64,000 nt of DNA from JBPCOI01 sp051000395 (lineage in GTDB: Bacteria > Actinomycetota > Actinomycetes > Mycobacteriales > Jatrophihabitantaceae): the NCBI GenBank assembly GCA_051000395.1, contig JBPCOI010000078.1:15852-79851 (forward strand). Reading direction: 5' to 3'. The number at the start of each line of letters is the position of its first letter. Within the stretch, counting starts at the first letter, position 1. Both the position numbers and the translations under genes were made by a program. The notes beneath the pieces were generated by a model. It made no database searches and had not been told where the DNA came from. It saw nothing but the letters and a program-made list of their open reading frames with translations. Positions 1-9,566 of this stretch are shown here, in pieces.

Positions 1-79
1 GCGGCGGGACGGTCCACGGTGCGCTTGTCGCGGATCACGACGCGGTCCGGATCGTCTGGACGGCGCTCGGCACGCTCGG

Positions 80-83
<4 letters not shown>
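1..83 (-). CDS. grpE: GrpE nucleotide exchange factor, N-terminal fragment
   Basis: GrpE is the nucleotide exchange factor for DnaK. Only the first 27 codons lie in the window; the gene runs off the left edge. The GTG start (83..81) overlaps the dnaK TGA stop (82..80) in a GTGA arrangement, so the two genes are translationally coupled. The visible peptide contains VVIRDKRTVD, which resembles the VIRDKRRID segment typical of actinobacterial GrpE N-termini. Position directly downstream of dnaK is the usual dnaK-grpE-dnaJ order. The identification rests on this short motif plus context. Confidence 0.8.
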
Positions 84-1969
<1,886 letters not shown>

Positions 1970-2049
1970 GGTTGCTCCTTGATTGACGTTGGTGGGTTGA
2001 GGCCGGGGTGCCTGTGATCGTCGCCGACCACCGGTGACATCGCGGCGTC

Positions 2050-2080
2050 TATCAAGACAACTGAGTCGGAGCCGCTCAAG
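2050..2080 (-). promoter_or_regulatory. HAIR-like HspR operator overlapping the dnaK promoter
   Basis: On the plus strand the arms ACTGAGT (2060-2066) and GCTCAAG (2074-2080) are separated by exactly 7 nt. They match the HAIR consensus CTTGAGT-N7-ACTCAAG at 5 of 7 and 6 of 7 positions. On the coding (minus) strand TTGAGC (2079..2074) can serve as -35 and TTGATA (2055..2050) as -10 with an 18-bp spacer, so HspR would cover the -35 and spacer. HspR repression of dnaK through HAIR is established in Streptomyces and Mycobacterium; its operation here is inferred. Confidence 0.75.
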
Positions 2081-2149
2081 TTCCGTCGGTGGTTGTGATC
2101 TGTGTCACAGCCGTTCTGGGACTGCCCGTCCGCTCTGGTGGGGACGGGC

Positions 2150-3739
2150 TCAGGAGCCGAGCAGGCCGCCGAGGCTGCCGCCCAGTACGTACACGCCGGG
2201 AGCGGTGGTGCGCAGGGACGTCCACCCGGCGCCGTCGTCGCTCACGCTCGCCGCCAGGTTCGTGCTGCGTTCCGCGGCGTGCAGGAACTTCGACCACCGC
2301 ACTCGGACCGTCACCGCGCAGGTGCACGGAACCGCCACCGTCACCTGCGCCTGACTGGCGGAGACCATCGACGCCGGCGGGGCCACGATCGGGGTCGGGC
2401 GCACGACGCGGAACAGCTGCCAGTCCGTGGTCTGCCAGATCGGCACCAGGTAAGGCAGTGACGCGGTCTCGACGAGGTGGTACTCGGCGTCGTTGCTGAC
2501 GCTCAACGCGGGCATCGCGACGTAGCCGACCGCGTTGTTCTCCAGCCACACCTTGTACGTGGTGGCGTCCAGGTGCTTGCCCTGGATCGCGCCGTTGAGC
2601 TCGTTGTCCTCCTGAGTCTCCCAGCCGCGCGCCAGGGCGGCGTGGTTCAGCAATGCGTCATAGGCCGCGTGCGCCCCGTGGTTGACCACCTCGACGCGGT
2701 ACTTCTGCAGCCCGCTGATGCTGTCCAGCTCGGTGGCCAGCGGCTGGTAGTAGCCGACGGAGGAGACCGGGTTGCCGGCATTGCGCAGGTCGACGATCGT
2801 CCCGCTCGTGCCGGTGAGCAGCAGCGGGAAGGCCACCAGGACCAGGATCCAGGTACGGAACGCGCTCAGCGCGACCACGGCGACCGGCAGACAGAACCAG
2901 ACGATGCGCGCGACGTTGGAGCCCATGCCGTTCGGGAAAGTGGCGAGTACGAGGGTCGCGATCAGCGACACCCAGATCGTGGTGCGCAGCCAGACGGGCG
3001 GGCGCGCCAGCAGGAGCAGCAGCAGTCCGGCAACGGCCTCCAGCTTCAGCGTGCCGGAGAACGGTTCGGGGCCGGGCGTGCCGAAGACCAGGCCGACGGC
3101 GCCGAGCCCGACACCGATCGCGACGATCGTGATCCACGCGATGCGGCGGTAGTCGCGATAGGAGATGAACACGCCCGACAGGCCCATGGCCAGGAACACG
3201 CCCGTCACCGGGGAGGCGAGGATGCTGAGCAGGCCGAGCAGCACGGCTGCCGTCAGCCTGCGGTTGCGCACGCAGATCAGCGCGCCGATCGCGATGGCCG
3301 CGCCGAACAGGAACGGCACGCGTCCGCTCCACAGGTTGACGGCCGCGGCGTAGGCGGCGATGGCGGTGCCGGCCAGCGGGTGCGCAGTGCCGCGCAGCAG
3401 CGGCATACACAGCAGCGGGATCGCCACCGCGGACAGGGCCGCCAGCAGCTCGGTGGTGATCAGCGCGGACAGGTAGGGGGTCAGCACCGAGTAGTTGCCC
3501 GGCGTGGATCCGCCACCGAACCACGAGAACCAGTACGTCAGGCCGACACCGTTCTGCACCGCAGAGGCACGTGCCCGCGCGGCCCACAGATCGTTGACGT
3601 CAGGCCGCACCACCAAGAACGCGATCGCGTTCAGCGCCGCCAATACCAACGGCGCGAACCGCCCGAGAGCGTTCAGCCCACCGGCTGGTTGCCGGGCTAG
3701 CCGCAGCCCGCCCAGCCTGCCCTCGGCGACTGCGGTCAC
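2150..3739 (-). CDS. Polytopic membrane protein with large C-terminal exported domain
   Basis: About 529 aa from the GTG at 3739. The open frame continues upstream, but there it is antisense-like and overlaps the neighbouring gene, so I trim it; no clear ribosome-binding site is visible. A short cytoplasmic N-terminus is followed by about ten hydrophobic segments up to residue ~312, including short loops such as WFSWFGGGSTPGNYSVL. A ~215-residue non-membrane C-terminal domain follows, presumably outside the membrane. The topology resembles GT-C type membrane glycosyltransferases or other actinobacterial envelope proteins of unknown function, but I see no decisive catalytic motif. It lies 101 bp downstream of the DUF4012 gene in the same direction, so co-transcription is likely. 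Confidence 0.6.
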   Translation of the reverse strand: MTAVAEGRLGGLRLARQPAGGLNALGRFAPLVLAALNAIAFLVVRPDVNDLWAARARASAVQNGVGLTYWFSWFGGGSTPGNYSVLTPYLSALITTELLAALSAVAIPLLCMPLLRGTAHPLAGTAIAAYAAAVNLWSGRVPFLFGAAIAIGALICVRNRRLTAAVLLGLLSILASPVTGVFLAMGLSGVFISYRDYRRIAWITIVAIGVGLGAVGLVFGTPGPEPFSGTLKLEAVAGLLLLLLARPPVWLRTTIWVSLIATLVLATFPNGMGSNVARIVWFCLPVAVVALSAFRTWILVLVAFPLLLTGTSGTIVDLRNAGNPVSSVGYYQPLATELDSISGLQKYRVEVVNHGAHAAYDALLNHAALARGWETQEDNELNGAIQGKHLDATTYKVWLENNAVGYVAMPALSVSNDAEYHLVETASLPYLVPIWQTTDWQLFRVVRPTPIVAPPASMVSASQAQVTVAVPCTCAVTVRVRWSKFLHAAERSTNLAASVSDDGAGWTSLRTTAPGVYVLGGSLGGLLGS

Positions 3740-3840
3740 CGGCCCATGGTCGCACAGGACGGCGCTGCGACGGCCGCGCGCGCTGCGCGGGCGCCCGGTT
3801 GCGTGCCGATCTCTTCCACTTCCAACCTCGGCGGGACGGC

Positions 3841-5580
3841 TCAGCCGCAGCGGGCGTCGTGGATGCTCACCTTCAGCGGGCGCACGAGCGGTTGGCGCAG
3901 CACGATCGGCGAGCCGGAGCCGGCCGGCTCGATCAGGTTCAGCACCACCGTCTGCGTCTGGCCGCGGGGGAGTTGGAGGTCGACGGTGAACACCGGATGC
4001 CCGAGCTCCGAGCCGCTCTGGGCGCCGGCCTGCTTGCCGTTCACAGAGATGCCGGTCAGCTGCGCACCGTGCGTCGCGAAGTAGCCGATGAGCAGCCGGT
4101 TGTCGCCGGGCCGCGCGGGGTAGCCGCGGATGCCGGTACGGCCGAGGACGTACTTCGGCAGCCCGCTCGGCGCGTCGTTGCGCACGGTGAGCGTGACGGC
4201 GACCCGACGAGTCGCGCCGCAGCCGTACCGGTTCCAGTCCACCGAGGCGTCGACGTAGTAGTCCAGCTTGTTTCCCGCCGCGTTGTTGATCGACAACCCC
4301 AGGTAGGGAGCGCTGGTCTCGGCGACGATCCCGCCGAGCGCGGTCTTCGCCAGCTCGGCCTCCGCGGCCGGATCGGTGCTCCACAGCATGATCCGCCGCT
4401 CGCTGGCGGCCCGACCGGCCGCGCGCAGGAGCCCGGTGGTGCCGGACCCGTTGTCGAGCAGGTGCTTGCTGATCGAGCGGGCGACCGCAATCAGGTACTG
4501 CTTACGCGCGATCTGGTTGTCGAACTGTGCGTAGACGGTGCGCTGGGTCAGCGCGACGACATTGCTCGCGCTGACCTGCGATCCGTCCGGCAGCCTCGCC
4601 GGCCCGGTGACCTTGAGCACGTAACTCAGCGCGGTGGGATCGATCGCCATCGCGCCGGCGAGCTGCTGGCCGCTGTACTTCTTCCACATCGCGATCCAGA
4701 TCTGTGCCGCGTAGGGGAAGTTCGGGCTCACGTTGCTGTCGGAGTACTCCTGGGTCGCCTTCGCGCCTGCGTAGAGCTGGTCGTAGGCGGGCCCGAAGTC
4801 CAGACCCGAGGTGACGCCGCTGAGCGCGGAGTCGCTTTCGAAGCGGGTGAAGCTGAGCTTTCCGTGATCGGCCTTCGCGATGACGAATGCGCCGGGAAGC
4901 CCGCCGGTTCCCCGCAGCTCGGCCTCGGTCTCGAACGAGATCAGGTAACTGCGCGGGCCGTCCTGGCCGAGCAGACCCGGGGCGATCCGGGCGGCCAGCT
5001 CAGCCGAGCGCACGGTGCGAGTGAAGGAGGCGAGCTGGGTTATCGCGTCGCTGCGCGCGCTGTCGATGGACGACAGCCAGGTGTGCCCGGGGAGCCCGCG
5101 TACCGAGTTCGAGACGGTGGCCATGACCGTGGACGCCCGATCGAGCACCGGCACGACCGCTGCGATCGGCGCGAGGTCGATGCTGCCGTCGCTCTGGCGC
5201 AGCTTGTGCGGGTCGAGCTGCTCGCTCGCGTCGACGAGCTGGGGCAGTACGTCCTCGCCTAGCACGTCGAGCCCGGCCGTGATCCCCCGGATCGTGCGGA
5301 CCGGCTCGCCGCCGCCGGGAAGCTCGGCTGCCAGCACCCACACCGGACCCGTGGTCAGGCTGTGCGCGCGGTGGGCATGCCCGCGCACCTGCGCAGCCGT
5401 GACGCGGGCCGCCGACAGGTCCCCGGCCGAGATCTGCGCGCGCAGGCGATGCACCTCGGCGCGGACCTGGTCGAGCTGACTGCGGGCCATCAGGCCGGTG
5501 ACGATCAGCCAGGCTCCGGCGAGCACGATCAGAGCACCGAGGACGAGCATCGCCAGCCCGATCCGCCGGCGGCGGCGCAA
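3841..5580 (-). CDS. DUF4012 family membrane-anchored protein
   Basis: 579 aa if translation begins at the TTG (5580). A basic stretch (RRRRRIG) precedes one transmembrane helix (about residues 8-31). A long periplasm-side region follows, containing LRGTGGLPGAF (about residue 240), which resembles the [DE]xRxTGGxxGxF signature I associate with DUF4012. DUF4012 proteins are often found in exopolysaccharide loci and have no assigned biochemical activity. The reading frame extends upstream to an ATG at 5751 but is broken by an amber codon at 5703..5701, so the functional start is uncertain. The next in-frame start after the amber is this TTG, which leaves only a short basic segment before the membrane helix. 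Confidence 0.75.
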   Translation of the reverse strand: MRRRRRIGLAMLVLGALIVLAGAWLIVTGLMARSQLDQVRAEVHRLRAQISAGDLSAARVTAAQVRGHAHRAHSLTTGPVWVLAAELPGGGEPVRTIRGITAGLDVLGEDVLPQLVDASEQLDPHKLRQSDGSIDLAPIAAVVPVLDRASTVMATVSNSVRGLPGHTWLSSIDSARSDAITQLASFTRTVRSAELAARIAPGLLGQDGPRSYLISFETEAELRGTGGLPGAFVIAKADHGKLSFTRFESDSALSGVTSGLDFGPAYDQLYAGAKATQEYSDSNVSPNFPYAAQIWIAMWKKYSGQQLAGAMAIDPTALSYVLKVTGPARLPDGSQVSASNVVALTQRTVYAQFDNQIARKQYLIAVARSISKHLLDNGSGTTGLLRAAGRAASERRIMLWSTDPAAEAELAKTALGGIVAETSAPYLGLSINNAAGNKLDYYVDASVDWNRYGCGATRRVAVTLTVRNDAPSGLPKYVLGRTGIRGYPARPGDNRLLIGYFATHGAQLTGISVNGKQAGAQSGSELGHPVFTVDLQLPRGQTQTVVLNLIEPAGSGSPIVLRQPLVRPLKVSIHDARCG

Positions 5581-5751
5581 GGTCCGCTTCTTGCGCCGCG
5601 AGACCTTGACCCGGCGCCCGGCCGCGGCTCCGCGTTCACCGGTGAGCGGCGGCTGTTCCCAGTCCGGCCCGGCGAACGGGTCAGCCGCTGCGTCGGGCGC
5701 CTAGGGGTCCGGGTCGGGTGCGGCGTAGTCGATGCGCTGCTCCTCGGTCAT
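5581..5751 (-). other. In-frame 5' coding extension of the DUF4012 gene interrupted by an amber codon
   Basis: From the ATG at 5751 the frame reads 16 acidic/polar codons (beginning MTEEQRIDYAAP), then TAG at 5703..5701. It continues in the same frame without another stop through a Pro/Gly-rich then Lys/Arg-rich stretch into the transmembrane helix of the DUF4012 protein. The residues on both sides look like one continuous cytoplasmic tail. This may be a nonsense mutation, a sequencing error, read-through, or re-initiation. No in-frame ATG, GTG or TTG occurs between the amber and the TTG at 5580. Confidence 0.6.
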
Positions 5752-5760
5752 GGCACAAGA

Positions 5761-5804
5761 CAGCGATCAGGGCGGCCGCGCGATGCGGGCCGCCCTGATC
5801 GCTG
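5761..5804 (-). terminator. 17-bp perfect hairpin, probable terminator
   Basis: The arms 5761-5777 and 5788-5804 are perfect inverted repeats (stem beginning CAGCGATCAGGG) around a 10-nt loop. It lies just after the stop of the leftward LAxTG protein gene and only 9 nt before the ATG at 5751 of the next leftward frame. There is no strong T-tract, as is common in actinobacteria. It probably ends the surface-protein transcript; its closeness to the next start could also affect initiation there. Confidence 0.75.
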
Positions 5805-5830
5805 GAAGGGTCGAGTCAGGCGCTCGAGGC

Positions 5831-6352
5831 TCAGGCGGTTGCCTTGCGGCGCTTGCCGGCCAGCAGCATCACGCCACCGCCGACGAGCAGCAGCACGCCG
5901 AGCACGCCGATGCCGATGACCGCCGCACCAGTGCCGGCCAGGTTGCCGCCACCGCCGCCGGTACCTCCACCGCCACCGCCGCCGCCGCCGCTCGAGGTGG
6001 TGATGGTGATGTCAGCAGATGCCGTGCCGGCGGAGTTGGTACCGCAGATCTTCTGCGCGCCGGTGACTCCGGCTGGCAGCGTGACGCCCTGGGTGAACGC
6101 CCCGGTCGAATCGGCCTGCGCGGTGCCGAGGCTCGACGTGGTCGAGCACAGCGTCAGGTTCACGGTGCCCGGCGTGAAGCCGTTGCCGAACACGGTAACC
6201 GAGCCGCCCTCCGGCGCGGTGCTGGAACTCAGGCTCAGGCTCGGCCCGGTTCCTGGCGGGTATGCCGATGCCGAAGCGCTGAACGCGAGCGTGGCCGCGA
6301 TCATCCCGAGCACCGCGATCAGGGCCGCGATCGGCCGCTTACTTACTGACAT
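5831..6352 (-). CDS. Secreted surface protein with LAxTG sortase signal
   Basis: 173 aa. A Sec signal peptide ends around SASASA (residue 30). The mature part is a small beta-rich domain (about 31-118) with two cysteines (69 and 103), then a poly-Gly linker (about 121-136). LAGTG (138-142), a hydrophobic helix and the basic tail GKRRKATA complete a cell-wall sorting signal. LAxTG is the pentapeptide recognised by class E sortases of high-GC actinobacteria, so covalent attachment to peptidoglycan is expected; no sortase gene is in the window. The ATG is preceded by a G-rich run (GGGGGGAT) suitable as a ribosome-binding site. The perfect hairpin downstream suggests a monocistronic unit. Confidence 0.85.
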   Translation of the reverse strand: MSVSKRPIAALIAVLGMIAATLAFSASASAYPPGTGPSLSLSSSTAPEGGSVTVFGNGFTPGTVNLTLCSTTSSLGTAQADSTGAFTQGVTLPAGVTGAQKICGTNSAGTASADITITTSSGGGGGGGGGTGGGGGNLAGTGAAVIGIGVLGVLLLVGGGVMLLAGKRRKATA

Positions 6353-6722
6353 TGGATCCCCCCAAGTTTCGTAGATCCTTCACCGCGCATCAAACGGAGT
6401 TCGAATGCACCGTCTGGCTCGGCTGGACCGAACCCTAGCGGAGATCGGGTCCGGGGGAAAGCGGCAATATCCTGCCTCGGTTTCCTGGCACTGAATCGCC
6501 GGGTCCCGATCCGGATCGTGCGTGCATCCGGCCCATGTGAGCCACCTGTCACGTCCACGCCGTCAGCGAAATTCAGACGGGCAGGCGATGCCGTGTCACG
6601 GTCACCTTTGCATGGGGCAGCTACTTGCCAGATCAACGATTTGGGCCTAGCTTCTCCCCTGATCGACAACGCGCGGAGCCGGACTCAGCTCACGGTAGGC
6701 CGCGGCTCGCAAGGGAGCGGAC
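6353..6722. other. Divergent promoter region, no gene seen
   Basis: This 370-bp gap separates the leftward LAxTG protein gene from the rightward dehydratase gene. A short leftward open frame (6343..6669) overlaps it, but it has no coding character and I reject it. The gap holds a good rightward promoter (6625-6653). On the minus strand TAGGGT near 6445 may act as a -10 for the surface protein, with a weak -35. Confidence 0.6.
6625..6653 (+). promoter_or_regulatory. Sigma-70-type promoter of the polysaccharide dehydratase gene
   Basis: TTGCCA (6625-6630) and TAGCTT (6648-6653) are separated by exactly 17 bp, a near-consensus vegetative promoter. Transcription would start around 6660, giving a leader of about 60 nt before the GTG at 6723. 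Confidence 0.6.
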
Positions 6723-8564
6723 GTGGTGGACAAGGCGTTCCCGTCGGGGGACACCGACGGGCAGCAAGCCGTCAGCACCTCCTACGCCAGTTACTCGGCC
6801 ATCCTCACCGACGTCGTGGTGTGGCTGCTCGCCACCGAACTGGCGACCCTGGCACGCTACGACTTCGAACTCAATCACGTGCACTGGGAGATCATCTCCG
6901 TTCTCGCCCTGATGCTGGCCGGTGGTCAGCTGATCCTCGGCGCGTTCGTGCTGCTGTACCGGGGCCGTTACCAGGCAGGCAGCTTCGACGAGATGCGCGC
7001 TGTCGCCGTGTCGGTGACGGCCGTGTCGGTCATCGCGTCCGCCATAGTGCTCGCCGTCCAGCCGCCGTCGATCCCGCGCAGCGTGCCGTTCCTGATCTGG
7101 CCGCTGGCGCTGATGGGGATGGCCGCGGTCCGCTTCGTCAAGCGGATCATCTCGCAAGGCGGCCAACGGCCTAGCGGCGACGTGGAGCGCATCCTGATCT
7201 TCGGCGCGGGATGGGTCGGCTCGGCGCTGGCGTTGCGGATGATCCGCGATCCCCGTTCACCGTTCCTCCCGGTGGGTTTCGTCGACGACGACCCGGGCAA
7301 GCGCAACCTGCAGATGCACGGCATCCGGGTGTACGGGAAGTTCAGCGACCTGGCGAAGGTCGCGGCGCGCCTGGACGCGAACCGGGTGGTGATCGCGGTC
7401 AACGCCGCCGACGCCGCGCTGATCCGCAAGGTCTCCGACAAGGCCGACGAGGCCGGCATCGCCTGCATGGTGCTGCCCACGCTGTCGGACACTCTGCGCG
7501 CGCCGCAGGTGCAACTGTCGGCGCTGCGCAACGTGGACGTGCAGGACGTCATCGGCCGCCGTCCGGTCGACACGGACATCCGCTCCATCGCCGACTACGT
7601 CACCGGACGCCGCGTGCTGGTGACCGGCGCGGGCGGCTCCATCGGCTCGGAGCTGTGCCGCCAGCTGCACAAGTTCGGCCCGTCCGAACTGGTGATGCTC
7701 GACCGCGACGAGTCCGCACTGCATGCCGTCGAGCTGTCGATCTACGGGCGGGCCCTGCTCGAGTCGCCGGAGCTCGTCCTGGTCGACATCCGCGACCAGG
7801 ACTCGCTGCGCGAGGTGTTCGTCGAGCACCAGCCGCACGTCGTGTTCCACGCCGCCGCGTTGAAGCACCTGACGCTGCTCGAGCGCTATCCCGGCGAGGC
7901 GCTCAAGAGCAACGTGTTCGGCACGCTGAACGTGCTCGAGGCTGCCGCGTCGGTCGGGGTCGAGCACTTCGTGAACATCTCGACCGACAAGGCAGCGAAC
8001 CCCACGAGCGCCCTCGGGCACTCCAAGCGCCTCGCCGAGCACCTGACGGCGTGGTTCGCTCAGCACGACGCGTGCGGCAAGTACCTGTCGGTGCGCTTCG
8101 GCAACGTGCTCGGCAGCCGCGGGTCGGTGCTGCACTCCTTCGCCGCGCAGATCGAGGACGGCGGACCGGTGACCGTCACCGATCCCGAGGTCACCCGCTT
8201 CTTCATGACGATCCCGGAGGCCTGCCAGCTGGTGATCCAGGCCGGGGCGATCGGCCGCGGTGGCGAGGCGCTCGTACTCGACATGGGCGAGCCGGTGAAG
8301 ATCGTGGACGTCGCCAATCGGATGATCGCGATGTCGGGCAAGGACGTCGAAGTGGTGTTCACCGGCTTGCGCGAAGGCGAGAAACTGCACGAGGAACTGC
8401 TCGGCGACGGCGAAGCGGGTATCCGGCCGCTGCACCCAATGATCTCCCACGTCGTCGTGCCGCCGATCGATCCGGCACGCATCGAGAGCCAGCCGTGGAC
8501 CCGGCGCGTCCAGCGCGCCCAGCGGTTGGCGGCACAGGCGCAACTGCAGGCCTCGCTGCGCTGA
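6723..8564 (+). CDS. Membrane-bound nucleotide-sugar 4,6-dehydratase (CapD/PglF/WbpM type)
   Basis: 613 aa, the usual length for the long membrane-anchored class. Four transmembrane helices (about 20-135) are followed by a CoA-binding-like Rossmann domain (ILIFGAGWVGSALAL, near residue 160). A C-terminal SDR domain has the dinucleotide motif GAGGSIG (about 302) and STDKAANPTSALGHSK (about 420-435). In this class the SDR tyrosine is replaced, usually by Met; here the LGHSK box has Leu with the Lys kept. The likely reaction is UDP-GlcNAc to the UDP-4-keto-6-deoxy sugar, which the DegT aminotransferase at 18205 could use. The GTG start has AGGGAG upstream. It is the first gene of the rightward polysaccharide cluster. 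Confidence 0.9.
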   Translation: MVDKAFPSGDTDGQQAVSTSYASYSAILTDVVVWLLATELATLARYDFELNHVHWEIISVLALMLAGGQLILGAFVLLYRGRYQAGSFDEMRAVAVSVTAVSVIASAIVLAVQPPSIPRSVPFLIWPLALMGMAAVRFVKRIISQGGQRPSGDVERILIFGAGWVGSALALRMIRDPRSPFLPVGFVDDDPGKRNLQMHGIRVYGKFSDLAKVAARLDANRVVIAVNAADAALIRKVSDKADEAGIACMVLPTLSDTLRAPQVQLSALRNVDVQDVIGRRPVDTDIRSIADYVTGRRVLVTGAGGSIGSELCRQLHKFGPSELVMLDRDESALHAVELSIYGRALLESPELVLVDIRDQDSLREVFVEHQPHVVFHAAALKHLTLLERYPGEALKSNVFGTLNVLEAAASVGVEHFVNISTDKAANPTSALGHSKRLAEHLTAWFAQHDACGKYLSVRFGNVLGSRGSVLHSFAAQIEDGGPVTVTDPEVTRFFMTIPEACQLVIQAGAIGRGGEALVLDMGEPVKIVDVANRMIAMSGKDVEVVFTGLREGEKLHEELLGDGEAGIRPLHPMISHVVVPPIDPARIESQPWTRRVQRAQRLAAQAQLQASLR

Positions 8565-8629
8565 GCGGAATCCGCTTGAGGCGCGCACGGCAGCACGTCC
8601 CTGCCAGGAGTCGATTGCGCGGGCGCGGG

Positions 8630-8655
8630 TACCGTGTCGAAGTGGCTTCGACACG
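8630..8655 (+). promoter_or_regulatory. Leaderless -10 box with overlapping 10-bp-arm palindrome
   Basis: TACCGT (8630-8635) lies 6 nt before a GTG at 8642. A perfect palindrome CGTGTCGAAG-TGG-CTTCGACACG (8633-8655) starts inside the -10 box and covers the expected transcription start. This is the geometry of a repressor operator. As RNA it could instead form a hairpin ending the upstream dehydratase transcript. Confidence 0.5.
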
Positions 8656-8677
8656 ACCGTCCGGGTGGCTCGGATGA
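8642..8677 (+). CDS. Candidate leaderless 11-codon upstream ORF
   Basis: GTG GCT TCG ... TGA encodes an 11-residue peptide (M/V-ASTRPSGWLG). Its TGA (8675-8677) overlaps the ATG (8674-8676) of the following gene in an ATGA arrangement. The GTG sits 6 nt after TACCGT, as in leaderless actinobacterial transcripts. It would couple translation of the downstream exported protein, which has no ribosome-binding site of its own. This is a prediction from architecture only. Confidence 0.4.
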   Translation: MASTRPSGWLG

Positions 8678-9450
8678 GGCGACCGTTGCGCCGACGCACT
8701 GACTTGGTCGTCCTCCTGGTCGCCGTCCTCGTCCTCGTCGGTGTCCTGCTCTACGCATTGCACCGGACGTCGGCGAAGAAGACGACGGGGACACCGGCGG
8801 CGTGGGTCACCGACACCTTCCAGCGCCCGGACGGCAGTCTGGCCGGCCAGAACGTCGCCGGGCGTACCTATGCCATCCAGTTCGATCACGCGAATACGCA
8901 GCTCGTCATCCGCAACGGCCGGCTGGTGCGCGGCAACCCGGCGCACTACGGGCCGAAGGGCGCGCCGGTCCTGATCGTGCCGAACCCGACCGAGCCCGGC
9001 GTGGTGGCCGAGCGGTACGTGTTCACCGCGGGTCAGACGATGAACGAGAACGTCGTCGTCGGCGCGTGCGCGACGGCGTTCGGTGCCAGCTCCATCCAGC
9101 TGGCCGTCTACCCCGATCACTGGCTGCTCTACTACACGTTGAAAGTGCCGCCACCCGGTACGGGCGCTCTCGTTCACGAGCTTGCGACCGGCACGTTCCC
9201 CCACCCGCTCGCGACAGACGGGCGCACCGTGTACCAGAGCGCGATGCGGGTGGACCTGCCGAACTCCTCGGTCACCGTCGAGTACCCGGGCGGGTCGCGG
9301 ACGGTCACGAACCCGGTCATCGCGCAGTACTGGGGCAAGCTGATGGGCATCCAGATCCGGCATCCCCAGCCGACGGACGGTGACGTGCAGATCCTGGCCA
9401 TCCAGGACGGCCCGACCTCGCTGCAGCCGTTCGCCGCAGGGCCGAAGTAA
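8674..9450 (+). CDS. Exported protein, paralogue 1 of a three-member family, jelly-roll-like
   Basis: 258 aa from the ATG at 8674; a GTG at 8665 is an alternative, but the upstream ORF overlaps the ATG. A basic start and one membrane helix (about residues 9-30) anchor an extracytoplasmic domain. That domain begins with DTFQRPDGSLAGQ, a motif seen at the start of many concanavalin-like beta-sandwich domains. Further features are LVIRNGRLVRGNP, GAPVLIVP, SSVTVEYPGGS and HPQPTDGDVQI, all recurring in the proteins at 25486 and 26620. I know no named family or function. Its place between the dehydratase and capG suggests binding or processing of the surface polymer. Confidence 0.75.
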   Translation: MRRPLRRRTDLVVLLVAVLVLVGVLLYALHRTSAKKTTGTPAAWVTDTFQRPDGSLAGQNVAGRTYAIQFDHANTQLVIRNGRLVRGNPAHYGPKGAPVLIVPNPTEPGVVAERYVFTAGQTMNENVVVGACATAFGASSIQLAVYPDHWLLYYTLKVPPPGTGALVHELATGTFPHPLATDGRTVYQSAMRVDLPNSSVTVEYPGGSRTVTNPVIAQYWGKLMGIQIRHPQPTDGDVQILAIQDGPTSLQPFAAGPK

Positions 9451-9524
9451 GCGCCTCCCAACCCTTGCGCCGCAACGATTGCGAGTGTGGTTCGATACTG
9501 GCGGCTACGGGAGGACTGGAAGAC

Positions 9525-9566
9525 GTGATCCTGCGGGCACAACCGGCGGCTTCGTGCCGTCGATGA
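9525..9566 (+). CDS. Candidate 13-codon upstream ORF overlapping the capG start
   Basis: A GTG at 9525, preceded by GGGAGGA at about 9-nt spacing, opens a 13-codon frame. Its TGA (9564-9566) overlaps the ATG (9563-9565) of capG. The capG ATG itself has no ribosome-binding site, so coupling through this mini-ORF is plausible. Only the start, stop and ribosome-binding geometry support it. Confidence 0.35.
   Translation: MILRAQPAASCRR

Noticed and set aside
2477..3700. 407-aa rightward open frame opposite the membrane protein gene
   Set aside because: Arg/Gln/Asp-rich low-complexity translation, typical of an antisense shadow of a hydrophobic protein.
6343..6669. 108-aa leftward open frame upstream of the LAxTG protein
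   Set aside because: It overlaps the promoter region, has no ribosome-binding site and encodes no recognisable sequence.
7257..8699. 480-aa leftward open frame opposite the dehydratase
   Set aside because: His/Arg-rich antisense shadow; the other strand is an unmistakable dehydratase.
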